Under the pieces are notes generated by a model that saw only the letters and a list, made by a program, of their open reading frames with translations, was not told where the DNA came from and searched no databases. From positions 930,001-994,000 of the forward strand of contig NZ_CP077800.1 in the NCBI RefSeq assembly GCF_019112525.1: 64,000 nt of DNA, read 5' to 3'. The stretch comes from Modestobacter sp. L9-4. Lineage in GTDB: Bacteria; Actinomycetota; Actinomycetes; Mycobacteriales; Geodermatophilaceae. Both the position numbers and the translations under genes were made by a program. Shown here one piece after another: positions 17,228-25,444 of this stretch. The stretch's first letter is position 1; every line of letters starts with the position of its first letter.

Positions 17228-17845
17228 CTACATCAGCTCGCGGACCAGCGCCGCGATCTCGTCCGGCCGGGTGTGGGGCGTCATGTGCCCCGCACCCGGC
17301 AGCTCGACCAGCCGTCCCTGCGGCGCCGAGCCGGCCAGGTGCGCCGCCCAGTCGTGCGGGCACAGCGCGTCCCGCGACCCGCGGACGACGACCACCGGCA
17401 CCCCCACCCGGCGCAGCCGCTCGTCGATCGCGTCCACCGACGTGCGGCGCCAGAGCCGGACCATCGCCGGCGGTCCGGTGCGCAGCCACTGCACCGCGAT
17501 CTGCGGGGCCTGGCGCCACGGCTCCCCCGCCGCCGTCCGCAGCCACCGACCGGCCAGCACCCGCAGGCGCCGCATCCGCGGGTCGGCGCTGGGGCCGAGC
17601 AGCAGGACGGCGACCACGCGCGGGTCCCGCTCGGCGACCGCGGCGACCACCGGGCAGCCCTGCGAGTGACCGACCAGCACCACCGGACCCGGCCCGAGCG
17701 CGGCCTGCACCCGGGCGGCCAGCTCGGCCACCGGCCCGGCGCGGCCCGACCGTCCCGCGCCCGGCAGCAGCACGACACGCCCGCCGACCAGCCGCCGGAC
17801 CCGGGCAGAGGAGAGTGCCCCCAGACCGAGTCCGGGGACCCACAC
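17228..17845 (-). CDS. Alpha/beta hydrolase
   Basis: An alpha/beta-fold hydrolase of about 206 residues. The nucleophile elbow is GHSQG (LVGHSQGCPVV), the acid is likely the Asp in VVRGSRDALCPHDW, and the base is the His in LPGAGHMTPH. The start is uncertain: the GTG at 17845 (VWVPGLGLG) gives a compact fold but has no good Shine-Dalgarno. The frame continues to an ATG at 17971 that would overlap the ndh promoter region. Substrate unknown. It is divergent from ndh. Confidence 0.8.
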   Translation of the reverse strand: MWVPGLGLGALSSARVRRLVGGRVVLLPGAGRSGRAGPVAELAARVQAALGPGPVVLVGHSQGCPVVAAVAERDPRVVAVLLLGPSADPRMRRLRVLAGRWLRTAAGEPWRQAPQIAVQWLRTGPPAMVRLWRRTSVDAIDERLRRVGVPVVVVRGSRDALCPHDWAAHLAGSAPQGRLVELPGAGHMTPHTRPDEIAALVRELM

Positions 17846-17993
17846 GGGTGTGGGAACACCGTTCGCCTCCAGGCTGCTGACCTGGATGCCGACTGTGTGA
17901 GGGACGACGCCGCCCCTCGCACCGGAGGGCGGCCGCGCGAACGAGCGCAGTAGTGGGAGGATGACAGTCATCATGACGACATCAGGAGGCAGC

Positions 17994-19397
17994 GTGACCA
18001 CCGCAACCCAGTCCACCGGACGGCGGCCCCGGGTGGTCATCGTCGGCTCCGGCTTCGGTGGCCTCTTCGCAGCCAAGCAGCTGAAGAAGGCCCCGGTCGA
18101 CATCACCCTCGTGGCCAAGACCACCCACCACCTCTTCCAGCCGCTGCTCTACCAGGTGGCGACCGGCATCCTCTCCGAGGGCGAGATCGCCCCCGCCACC
18201 CGGGAGATCCTGCGCGACCAGGACAACGCCCGCGTGGTGCTCGGTGAGGTCACCGACATCGACCTGACCGCCCGCACGGTCACCTCGGTCGTGCTGGGCC
18301 GCACCAGCGTCCACGAGTACGACGAGCTGATCGTCGCCGCGGGTGCCGGGCAGTCCTACTTCGGCAACGACCAGTTCGCCGAGTTCGCCCCGGGCATGAA
18401 GAGCATCGACGACGCCCTGGAGCTGCGCGGTCGCATCTTCGGCGCCTTCGAGCTGGCCGAGCTGGCCACCGCCCCGGAGGAGATCGACCGGCTGCTGACC
18501 TTCGTCGTCGTCGGCGCCGGCCCCACCGGTGTCGAGATGGCCGGGCAGATCGCCGAGCTCGCCCGCCGCACGCTGCGCAAGGACTTCCGGCACATCGACC
18601 CGACCAGCGCCCGGGTGATCCTGCTCGACGCCGCGCCGAAGGTGCTGCCCCCGTTCGTCGACAAGCTGGGCCAGGCCGCGGCCAAGAAGCTCAACTCGAT
18701 CGGCGTGGAGATCCAGCTCGGCGCGATGGTCACCAACGTCGACGCCGACGGCATCGTCCTGAAGGACAAGGACGGCCACGAGCGCCGCATCCACTCGGCC
18801 ACCAAGATCTGGGCCGCCGGCGTGCAGGCCAGCCCGCTGGGCAAGCGGCTCGGCGAGCAGTCCGGTGCCGAGGTCGACCGCGCCGGGCGCATCTCGGTGC
18901 AGCCCGACCTGACCCTGCCCGGTCACCCCGAGGTGCACGTGGTCGGCGACATGATGTCGCTCAACCGCCTCCCCGGTGTCGCGCAGGTCGCCATCCAGGG
19001 CGGCAAGTTCGCCGCGGCCGCCGTCAAGGCCCGCGCCGCCGGCCGCCCCACGGCGAAGGAGTTCCACTACTTCGACAAGGGCAGCATGGCCACCATCTCC
19101 CGCTTCGACGCGGTGGCCGACACCTGGAAGTTCCAGTTCAGCGGCTTCCCGGCCTGGGTGCTCTGGCTGGCCGTGCACGTCATGTACCAGGTGGGCTTCA
19201 AGAACCGGTTCAACACGGTCTTCCACTGGGCGGTCAGCTTCCTGGGCCGCGGTCGCTCGCAGCGCACCGCCACCCAGCAGCAGGTCTACGGCCGCCTCGC
19301 CCTGGAGGAGCTCGGCTCGGACTTCGAGGTCTCGAAGACCGGCGGCCGGCACCACTACGGCGAGAAGGTCGACGTCACCGGGCGCGAGTCCGCCTGA
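17994..19397 (+). CDS. ndh: Type II NADH dehydrogenase
   Basis: A 467-residue single-subunit, non-proton-pumping NADH:quinone oxidoreductase feeding electrons to menaquinone at the inner face of the membrane. The FAD-binding motif is VIVGSGFGG (15-23), the second Rossmann motif is VVVGAGPTGVEMAGQI near 170, and AQVAIQGGKFAA marks the FAD/quinone region. The C-terminal amphipathic part (AWVLWLAVHVMYQVGFKNR) should hold it to the membrane. I chose the GTG at 17994 because AGGAGG lies five bases upstream; the in-frame ATGs at 17961 and 17973 lack this. GATGA-cag-TCATC (17960-17972) is a small palindrome in the leader. Confidence 0.93.
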   Translation: MTTATQSTGRRPRVVIVGSGFGGLFAAKQLKKAPVDITLVAKTTHHLFQPLLYQVATGILSEGEIAPATREILRDQDNARVVLGEVTDIDLTARTVTSVVLGRTSVHEYDELIVAAGAGQSYFGNDQFAEFAPGMKSIDDALELRGRIFGAFELAELATAPEEIDRLLTFVVVGAGPTGVEMAGQIAELARRTLRKDFRHIDPTSARVILLDAAPKVLPPFVDKLGQAAAKKLNSIGVEIQLGAMVTNVDADGIVLKDKDGHERRIHSATKIWAAGVQASPLGKRLGEQSGAEVDRAGRISVQPDLTLPGHPEVHVVGDMMSLNRLPGVAQVAIQGGKFAAAAVKARAAGRPTAKEFHYFDKGSMATISRFDAVADTWKFQFSGFPAWVLWLAVHVMYQVGFKNRFNTVFHWAVSFLGRGRSQRTATQQQVYGRLALEELGSDFEVSKTGGRHHYGEKVDVTGRESA

Positions 19398-19411
19398 CGT
19401 CCCGCTCCACC

Positions 19412-19451
19412 CGACGGCCCGGTCCCCGCACCTGCGGGGGCCGGGCCGTCG
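19412..19451 (+). terminator. ndh terminator hairpin
   Basis: CGACGGCCCGG (19412-19422) pairs with CCGGGCCGTCG (19441-19451), and inside that CCCCGC pairs with GCGGGG around ACCT. This makes a stem of about 18 bp with one T-G pair, 14 bp after the ndh stop. No U-tract follows; a tandem repeat does. Confidence 0.8.
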
Positions 19452-19500
19452 TGCGTCCGGCCGTCGTGCGTCCGGCCGTCGTGCGTCCGGCCGTCGTGCG
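19446..19500. repeat. 15-bp tandem repeat, 3.7 copies
   Basis: The unit CCGTCGTGCGTCCGG repeats exactly at 19446, 19461 and 19476, with a partial fourth copy CCGTCGTGCG at 19491-19500. The first unit overlaps the right arm of the ndh terminator stem. It ends 25 bp before the stop of the convergent coiled-coil gene. Confidence 0.9.
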
Positions 19501-19524
19501 GCAGGTCCGGTGCGGCGGGCTCCC

Positions 19525-20523
19525 TCAGGTCCCGGACGGGTCGCCGACGGCCTCGGCCAGCTGACGCACCCGGGCCTGCGCCCGCTCCCGGATCGCCACC
19601 GCCGTCTCCGCCCGGCGGACGGCGGCGTCCCGGCGGTCCTGCGCATCGGCGACCGCGGCGGCGGCCTCCTCGGCCTCACGCCGGGCCCGGCGCAGCTCCC
19701 GCTCCAGCCGCTCGACGCGCCGGCGGGCGCCGTCCTGCCGCTCGCCCACGGCGGTGACCTCCGCGTCGGCGGTCTCCGCGGCGGCCGCGGCGTCCGTGGC
19801 GACGGCGGCGGCGTCCTCCGCGTCCCGGCGGGCCTGGGCCAGCTCGCGGCGGGCCTGCTCGGCGGCCTCCCGGCGCCGCTGCTCCTCGGCCTCCCGGCGC
19901 TGCTGGTCGCCGTCCCGGCGGCGGTGCCCGGCCTCCCGCTCCCCCGCGGGTCGGGCCGTGCGCGCCGGCGCGGACGCACGCACCGGCGTCGCCACCGCAC
20001 CACCGAGGTCGACCGGGCCGAGCCCGCTGTAGGACAGCGCGGTGGTGAGCCGGCCGGCCTGCAACGCCGCCCCGGCGCCGGGGTCGGCGACAGCGGCCCG
20101 CAGCGTCGCCTCCACCTGCTCGGCCACGGCGCTGCTCACGTCGTGGCCGTCGGTGTGGGCCAGGCCGCGCGCCTGCCGGGCGAGCGCGGCCACCAGCTGG
20201 TTGCGCTGCCGGCCCAGCTCGCGCAGCTGGTCACCCGAGAGGTTCACCTGCGCCGCGCGCAACAGCTCGGCCAGCTCGGCGAGCTGGGCGACCTCCTCGG
20301 GCTGCCGGCGCACGAGCAGGTTGCACACCCAGGCCGCGGTCGTGGGCTTCGGCAGCGCGGCGATCGCGGTGGCCAGCGGCCGGTCCCCCGCCGCCCGGGC
20401 GTCGTCCCGGGCGGCGGTGCGGGCGGCCACGAACTCCTCCGGCGGGACGCCGTACAGCTCCTCGGCGACGGCGTCGAGCTGCTCGTCGGGTCCCGCGTCC
20501 TCCGGCGAGGCGTCGTCGGTCAG
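19525..20523 (-). CDS. Coiled-coil protein of unknown function
   Basis: About 332 residues. The first ~190 are helical (ELYGVPPEEFVAART; ALPKPTTAAWVCNLLVR; LRELGRQRNQLVAALARQARGLA). The last ~130 are an almost uninterrupted Arg/Glu/Ala coiled coil. I know this kind of protein only as a conserved actinobacterial hypothetical. The start is odd. The frame has no ATG, GTG or TTG between the SDR stop and the GTG at 20430. The N-terminal part upstream of 20430 looks coding, so a CTG at 20523 that overlaps the SDR stop (CTGA) is my boundary. The GTG at 20430 does have GGAGG five bases upstream. Confidence 0.65.
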   Translation of the reverse strand: MTDDASPEDAGPDEQLDAVAEELYGVPPEEFVAARTAARDDARAAGDRPLATAIAALPKPTTAAWVCNLLVRRQPEEVAQLAELAELLRAAQVNLSGDQLRELGRQRNQLVAALARQARGLAHTDGHDVSSAVAEQVEATLRAAVADPGAGAALQAGRLTTALSYSGLGPVDLGGAVATPVRASAPARTARPAGEREAGHRRRDGDQQRREAEEQRRREAAEQARRELAQARRDAEDAAAVATDAAAAAETADAEVTAVGERQDGARRRVERLERELRRARREAEEAAAAVADAQDRRDAAVRRAETAVAIRERAQARVRQLAEAVGDPSGT

Positions 20524-21332
20524 GGGGTGCGCCAGTCGTCGGTGGTCATGTTCGAGCCGGCCATCGGGCCCATCTGCAGCATGCCCCCGTCGACCGGCCA
20601 GGAGGCGCCGTTGACGTAGGCGGCCGCGGGTGAGGCGAGGAAGGCGACCACCGCGGCGATCTCCCGGGCGTCGCCGGGGCGGGCGACCGGGATGCCGGGG
20701 CGGCGCTTGCCGGGCGCGGTCGGGTCCTCGTCCTCCTGGCCGGTCATCGGGGTGGCGATCTCCCCGGGCGCGACGGAGTTGACGGTGATGCCGGAGTCGG
20801 CGAGCTCCAGGGCCGCGACCTTGGTGAGCAGGCCGAGCCCGCCCTTGGCCGCGCAGTAGGCGCCCGCACCGACCCGCGGCTGGGTCTCGTGCACGCTGGT
20901 GATGTTGACGATCCGTCCGCCCCGGCCCGCGGCGAGCATCCGGCGGGCGGCACGCTGCAGGCACAGGAAGGCGCCGTTGAGGTCGGTGTCGAGCACCCTC
21001 AGCCAGTCCTCGTAGGCGGTGTCGACCAGCAGGGCGGCGTCGCCGGTGCCGGCGCAGTTGACCAGCACGTCGATGCCGCCGAGCGCCTCGGCCAGCTCGT
21101 CGACCACGTCGGCGGCGCCGGGCAGGGCCGTGAGGTCGAGGTGGCGCAGCTCGGCGCGGCGGCCGGTGGCCCGCACCTCGGCAGCGGTCGCCTCCCCGGC
21201 CGCCTGGTCGCGGTACCAGGTCAGGCCGACGTCGTGCCCGGCCTCGGCGAGGGCGACGGCGGTGGCCCGGCCGATGCCGGACTCCGATCCGGTGACGACG
21301 GCGACGCGCGGCGGCTGGCTGCTCTCGGTCAT
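20520..21332 (-). CDS. Short-chain dehydrogenase/reductase
   Basis: A 270-residue classical SDR. The nucleotide loop TGSESGIG is at about 13-20, NCAG follows, then the serine strand NITSVHE and the catalytic YCAAK. The family C-terminal PGEIATPM and GASWPVDGG are present. It resembles sugar or glucose-1-dehydrogenase-like SDRs, but the substrate is not assignable. The start is ATG at 21332 or GTG at 21338, two codons upstream. Its stop overlaps the presumed start of the coiled-coil gene, so the two are translationally linked. Confidence 0.88.
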   Translation of the reverse strand: MTESSQPPRVAVVTGSESGIGRATAVALAEAGHDVGLTWYRDQAAGEATAAEVRATGRRAELRHLDLTALPGAADVVDELAEALGGIDVLVNCAGTGDAALLVDTAYEDWLRVLDTDLNGAFLCLQRAARRMLAAGRGGRIVNITSVHETQPRVGAGAYCAAKGGLGLLTKVAALELADSGITVNSVAPGEIATPMTGQEDEDPTAPGKRRPGIPVARPGDAREIAAVVAFLASPAAAYVNGASWPVDGGMLQMGPMAGSNMTTDDWRTP

Positions 21333-21505
21333 GGCCACGGCGCTACCCCGCGGGGCGCCGGCCGATGCAGCGGGTGCCCCCGGCGCGGGGGTGGGATCGA
21401 TCCCTCGCCGGCCGACCGCGCCCCGGACCGGAGCCGGCCGGTGCGGCGTGCCATCGTGCTGTCACCGGGCCGGTCGCGGCCCCGTCGCGGACTGCGGGGG
21501 TGGGC

Positions 21506-22210
21506 GTGCAACCGGACGGTCAGGTCCGCCCCCCGCGCGTGCAGCTCGCTGCGGTCGCGGCGTCCGCCGTCCTGCTGGTGCTGCTGGTCGTCCTCGGGGT
21601 CAGCGCCCGGGGCGGCCCGTACACCGCACCCACGCCCGAGCGTCCGACCGCGACGTCGACCGCGCCGTTGCGCACCGGGGCACCCCTGCCCCCGCCGGCC
21701 GCAGCCGCGACGCCGAGCCGGGTGCCGGACGTGCGGCCGGGCAGCCCGGTGGTCGGCCAGGTGCTGCTCGTCGTCGTGGTCGGGCTGGTCCTGCTGGTCG
21801 CCGCACTGGGGATCGCGCGGCTGGTGCGCCACCTGCCCCGCCGGCTGCCCGACCGTGCCACCGGCAGCGCACCCCCGGGCCCGGAGGCGGCCCGGCCGCA
21901 GCTGACGACGGCGGTCGAGCGGGCGCTGCACGCGGTCGAGCAGCCCGTCGCGCGCGACGCCGTCGTCCAGGCCTGGCTGCTGCTCGGTGCGGCCGCCGCC
22001 GAGGCGGGGACCCCGGCGCTGCCGTCGGAGACCGCCGCCGAGTACGCCGCGCGCCTGGCCCGCGCACACCGGCTGCCCGCGCCGGCGCTGCACCACCTGG
22101 CCGAGCTCTACCGGGTCGCCCGCTTCTCCGAGCACCCCGTGGGCGAGCCGGAGCGCGACGACGCGCGCCGGGTGCTCACCGAGCTGCGCACCGGTCTGGC
22201 GGCCGGGTGA
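21506..22210 (+). CDS. DUF4129 membrane protein
   Basis: A 234-residue protein with a TM segment near the N-terminus (LAAVAASAVLLVLLVVLG), a Pro/Thr-rich external stretch, a second TM segment (VVGQVLLVVVVGLVLLVAALGIARLV), and a C-terminal DUF4129 domain (ARDAVVQAWLLLGAAAAEAG; SETAAEYAARLA; LAELYRVARFSEH). The GTG at 21506 follows GGGGGTGGG. It is the first gene of a five-gene run joined by 4-bp overlaps. DUF4129 domains usually travel with MoxR and DUF58 genes; the molecular role is unknown. Confidence 0.85.
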   Translation: MQPDGQVRPPRVQLAAVAASAVLLVLLVVLGVSARGGPYTAPTPERPTATSTAPLRTGAPLPPPAAAATPSRVPDVRPGSPVVGQVLLVVVVGLVLLVAALGIARLVRHLPRRLPDRATGSAPPGPEAARPQLTTAVERALHAVEQPVARDAVVQAWLLLGAAAAEAGTPALPSETAAEYAARLARAHRLPAPALHHLAELYRVARFSEHPVGEPERDDARRVLTELRTGLAAG

Positions 22211-22704
22211 ACGGCCGCTGGACGGCGCCGGCCTCGGTGCTGGGCGGCCTGGCGCTCGGGGCGGCCGTCGTCCCGGCCGCCGACTACGTCGGCACCGACG
22301 TCCCCTGGGCGATCGCCCTGGTCGCCGGGCTGGTGGCCGGTGCGCTGCTGGCGATCTGGCTGGGCACGCCCGCCACCGACCCGCTCCCGCCCGAGGACGA
22401 GCGCCCGCCCGGTCCCGACAGCAACGCCGGCCTCGGCGACCTGGGCGTGCTGGTGTTCACCCTCGACGGCGCCAGCCGCGACCCCGAGCGGTTCGAGACC
22501 CGGGTGCGCCCGCAGCTGGCCCGGCTAGCCGTCGACCGGATCTGGCACGCCCGCGGCCTGGACTGGCACACCCCTGAGGGCCGGGCCGCCGCCGAGCAGG
22601 TGGTCGGCCCGCACACCCGCGCCCTGCTCACCGCACCGCCGGGCAGCCTGCGGCTGACCCCGCAGGCGCTCTCCGACTGGACCGAGGAACTGGAGCAGCT
22701 GTGA
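22207..22704 (+). CDS. Membrane protein in MoxR operon
   Basis: A 165-residue protein. Two TM segments fill residues ~10-55 (APASVLGGLALGAAVVPAA; WAIALVAGLVAGALLAIWLG). A soluble tail of ~100 residues follows with RVRPQLARLAVDRIWHARGLDW and a C-terminal SLRLTPQALSDWTEELEQL. The tail resembles the cytoplasmic part of membrane proteins commonly found in actinobacterial MoxR operons. GTG at 22207 overlaps the stop of the DUF4129 gene (GTGA). Function unknown. Confidence 0.8.
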   Translation: MNGRWTAPASVLGGLALGAAVVPAADYVGTDVPWAIALVAGLVAGALLAIWLGTPATDPLPPEDERPPGPDSNAGLGDLGVLVFTLDGASRDPERFETRVRPQLARLAVDRIWHARGLDWHTPEGRAAAEQVVGPHTRALLTAPPGSLRLTPQALSDWTEELEQL

Positions 22705-23690
22705 CCGAGGACCGACCCGCTCTCACCCCCGCGGCCACCGCCGAGCTGGGGGCCGCCGTCCTGGACCGGGTGGGGCAGGCGGTGGTCGGCAAGCGCGCCG
22801 AGCTCCAGCTGGTGCTGGCCGCGGTGCTGGCCGGTGGGCACGTGCTGCTGGAGGACGTGCCGGGGCTGGGCAAGACGCTGGCCGCCCGGTCCTTCGCCCA
22901 GGCGCTGGGGCTGTCGTTCCGGCGGCTGCAGTTCACCCCGGACCTGGTGCCCGCCGACGTCACCGGGTCCTTCGTCTACGACCAGGCGACCTCGGAGTTC
23001 GTCTTCCGGCCCGGTCCGCTGTTCGCCGGGCTGGTGCTGGCCGACGAGATCAACCGCACCCCGCCGCGCACGCAGAGCGCCCTGCTGGAGGCCATGCAGG
23101 AGCACCAGGTCACCGTCGAGGGCGAGACGTTCGCCCTCCCCGACCCGTTCTGCGTGCTGGCCACCGCCAACCCGGTCGAGCACGAGGGCACCTACCCGCT
23201 GCCGGAGGCGCAGCTGGACCGCTTCCTGCTGCGCGTCTCCTTCGGCTACCCGCCGCCGGAGGAGGAGTGGCAGGTGCTCACCCGCCGGCTGGGCCGCCGC
23301 CGCGAGGAGGTCACGCTCGAGCCGGTCACCGACGCCGCCGGGCTGCGGGCGATGCGGGCCGCGGTCGAGGCCGTGGACGTGGAGGAGTCGGTGAGCCGGT
23401 ACTGCGTGGACCTGGTGACCGCGACCCGCAGCCGCCCCGAGGTGCAGGTCGGCGCCTCACCGCGGGGTGCGCTGGCGCTGCTGCTCACCGCCCGGGCGCT
23501 GGCGGTGCTGCGCGGGCGCGACTTCGTCGTCCCCGAGGACGTCAAGGACCTGGGCGTGGCGGCGCTGGCCCACCGGCTGACCCTCAAGCCCGAGACGTGG
23601 ATGCAGCGGGTGACCCCGGTGTCGGTCGCGCGGGCGGTGCTGGCCGAGGTGCCGGTGCCCACGAGCACGCTCGCCGTCGTCCCCGGGTGA
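22701..23690 (+). CDS. MoxR-family AAA+ ATPase
   Basis: A 329-residue MoxR ATPase, a chaperone-like AAA+ protein thought to insert metals or mature partner proteins with vWA domains. Walker A is EDVPGLGKTLAARS, Walker B is LVLADEINRTPPRTQSALLEAMQE, sensor 1 is LATANPVEHEGTYPLPEAQLDRF, and the C-terminal lid carries GASPRGALALL. Length is typical. It overlaps both neighbours by 4 bp. The usual partner is the DUF58 protein encoded next. Confidence 0.93.
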   Translation: MTEDRPALTPAATAELGAAVLDRVGQAVVGKRAELQLVLAAVLAGGHVLLEDVPGLGKTLAARSFAQALGLSFRRLQFTPDLVPADVTGSFVYDQATSEFVFRPGPLFAGLVLADEINRTPPRTQSALLEAMQEHQVTVEGETFALPDPFCVLATANPVEHEGTYPLPEAQLDRFLLRVSFGYPPPEEEWQVLTRRLGRRREEVTLEPVTDAAGLRAMRAAVEAVDVEESVSRYCVDLVTATRSRPEVQVGASPRGALALLLTARALAVLRGRDFVVPEDVKDLGVAALAHRLTLKPETWMQRVTPVSVARAVLAEVPVPTSTLAVVPG

Positions 23691-24955
23691 GCTGGCAGCC
23701 CACCGCGGCGCTGCTGCGGGTCAGCGTCCTGCCGGCGGTGACCGCCGTCGTGGCGGTGCTCGCCCACCGGCCCGACCTGCTGGCGATCGCCGCCCCGCTG
23801 GCGGTCGCCGCGCTCCCGCTGGTGCGGCGTCCGGGCAGCGCACCGGCGGCCGAGCTGGACGTCGACGACGAGACGCCGGCCGAGGGCAGCGACCTGCAGG
23901 CGGTCGTGCGGCTCACCGGGGTGGCCGGTGCGGAGACGGTGACCGCGGCGGTGCCCACGCCCGGCTGGGTGCGGTCGCGCACCGGGCGCCGCCCCGCCGG
24001 GGTCGTCGCCCCCGTCGGCGACCACGCCGAGCTGCCCTTCGACCTCACCGCCGCCCGGTGGGGCCGGTCCGACGTGGGCCCGGCGACCGTCAGCTGCTCG
24101 GCGGCCGGCGGCCTGCTCCGGTGGGGGCCGGCCGTGCTGCCCGCGCGGCGGGTGCGGGTGCTGCCGGTGGCCGAGCCGCACCGCGGGGCCACGCTGCTCC
24201 CCCGCGCGCGCACCGGTACCGGCCTGCACCGCTCACCGCGGCCGGGTGAGAGCTCCGAGCTCAACGGCGTGCGCGTGTTCGCCCCCGGTGACCGGATGCG
24301 GCGGGTCAACTGGCGGGTGTCGCTGCGGTCCGGCGAGCTGCACGTCAACGCCACCACCTCCGAGCGGAACGCCGACGTGCTGGTGCTGCTCGACGCCCGG
24401 TACGACGCCGGGGTCAGTGGCGGGCTGGCCGGGCGGGCCAGCGGGGTCGACGCCGCGGTGCGCGCCACCGCGGCCCTCACCGAGTTCTACCTGGGCCTGG
24501 GCGACCGGGTGGGGCTGATCGCCTGCAGCAGCCGGCTGCGGCAGCTGCCCGCGCGGGGCGGCCGCGGCCAGCTGCAGGCGGTGCTGGCCGCCCTGCTCGA
24601 CGTCAGCGCACCGCGGCTCGGGGGCGCCGAACCCGCGCTGCCCGAGCCCGTCGGCATCGACCCGCAGGCGCTGGTGCTGGTCGTCAGCCCGCTGGTGGGC
24701 ACCCGGGTGTTCGACCGGGCCGCCGCGCTGGGCCGCGGCGGGCACACCGTCGTCGTCCTCGACACCCTCCCCGACGACGCCGGCCCCACCGAGGTCGGGC
24801 CGTGGACCGCCCCGGCGCTGCGGCTGTGGCGGCTGGAGCGCAGCACCCGCATCGCGCAGCTGACCGCACTCGGGGTGCCCGTCGTCCCGTGGCGCGGGGC
24901 GTCGAGCCTGGACCAGACGCTGCTGGAGCTCACCCGTGCGGCGGCCCGGCGGTGA
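23687..24955 (+). CDS. DUF58 (vWA-like) protein
   Basis: A 422-residue membrane-associated protein. Two TM segments lie at about 5-45 (LPAVTAVVAVLAHRPDLLAIAAPLAVAA in two pieces). The DUF58 motif is RRVNWRVSLRSGELHVN, and a vWA-like domain starts at NADVLVLLDARYDAG. In place of a full MIDAS DxSxS it has DAR, so metal binding is doubtful. GTG at 23687 overlaps the moxR stop. It is likely the client or partner of the MoxR ATPase. Confidence 0.88.
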   Translation: MSWQPTAALLRVSVLPAVTAVVAVLAHRPDLLAIAAPLAVAALPLVRRPGSAPAAELDVDDETPAEGSDLQAVVRLTGVAGAETVTAAVPTPGWVRSRTGRRPAGVVAPVGDHAELPFDLTAARWGRSDVGPATVSCSAAGGLLRWGPAVLPARRVRVLPVAEPHRGATLLPRARTGTGLHRSPRPGESSELNGVRVFAPGDRMRRVNWRVSLRSGELHVNATTSERNADVLVLLDARYDAGVSGGLAGRASGVDAAVRATAALTEFYLGLGDRVGLIACSSRLRQLPARGGRGQLQAVLAALLDVSAPRLGGAEPALPEPVGIDPQALVLVVSPLVGTRVFDRAAALGRGGHTVVVLDTLPDDAGPTEVGPWTAPALRLWRLERSTRIAQLTALGVPVVPWRGASSLDQTLLELTRAAARR

Positions 24956-25425
24956 CCGCCCGGGTGCTGGTCGCCGTCTGCGGGCTGGCCGCGCTGGCCC
25001 TGCCCGGGCCCTCGCTGGACCCGGTCGGGGTGGTGCTGACCGTGATCGGGCTGGTGGCGGTGTTCATCGCCGTGCAGCAGCCCGGGTCGGCCGCGCCGCT
25101 GGTGCTGATCGGCACCGCCACGCTCTCCTGGGTGGCCACCGGCGGCGACGCCGGCACCGCCCGGCTGCTGGCGCTGGCCGTCTGCACCGCGGTCGTGCAC
25201 AGTGCGGCCGCGTTCGCCGCCGTCGTCCCGGCGCGCACGCCGGTCGCCGCGGCCGTCGTCCGGCGCTGGGTGCTGCGCACCGCCGCCACCACCCTCGCCG
25301 GCCTCGCCGTCGTCGGGGCGAGCACGCTGGTGCCGGCGACGTCGGCACCGGTGGCGACCGTGGTCGCCGGCCTGCTCGCCGCGCTGCTGCTGGGCTGCTG
25401 GGCGCTGGTGCCCCGCCGCCGCTGA
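24952..25425 (+). CDS. Polytopic membrane protein closing the MoxR operon
   Basis: A 157-residue, nearly wholly hydrophobic protein with four to five TM segments (VLVAVCGLAALALPG; VVLTVIGLVAVFIAV; LVLIGTATLSWVA; LALAVCTAVVHSAAAFAAVV; VVAGLLAALLLGCWALV) and an Arg-rich end. No family recognised. GTG at 24952 overlaps the DUF58 stop. Its place suggests a membrane partner of the DUF58/DUF4129 set. Confidence 0.75.
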   Translation: MTARVLVAVCGLAALALPGPSLDPVGVVLTVIGLVAVFIAVQQPGSAAPLVLIGTATLSWVATGGDAGTARLLALAVCTAVVHSAAAFAAVVPARTPVAAAVVRRWVLRTAATTLAGLAVVGASTLVPATSAPVATVVAGLLAALLLGCWALVPRRR

Positions 25426-25444
25426 AGGAGCTGCGCACGGGCGC

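Noticed and set aside
19446-19500. CRISPR-like array
   Set aside because: The 15-bp units are directly adjacent with no spacers and there are no cas genes; it is a simple tandem repeat.
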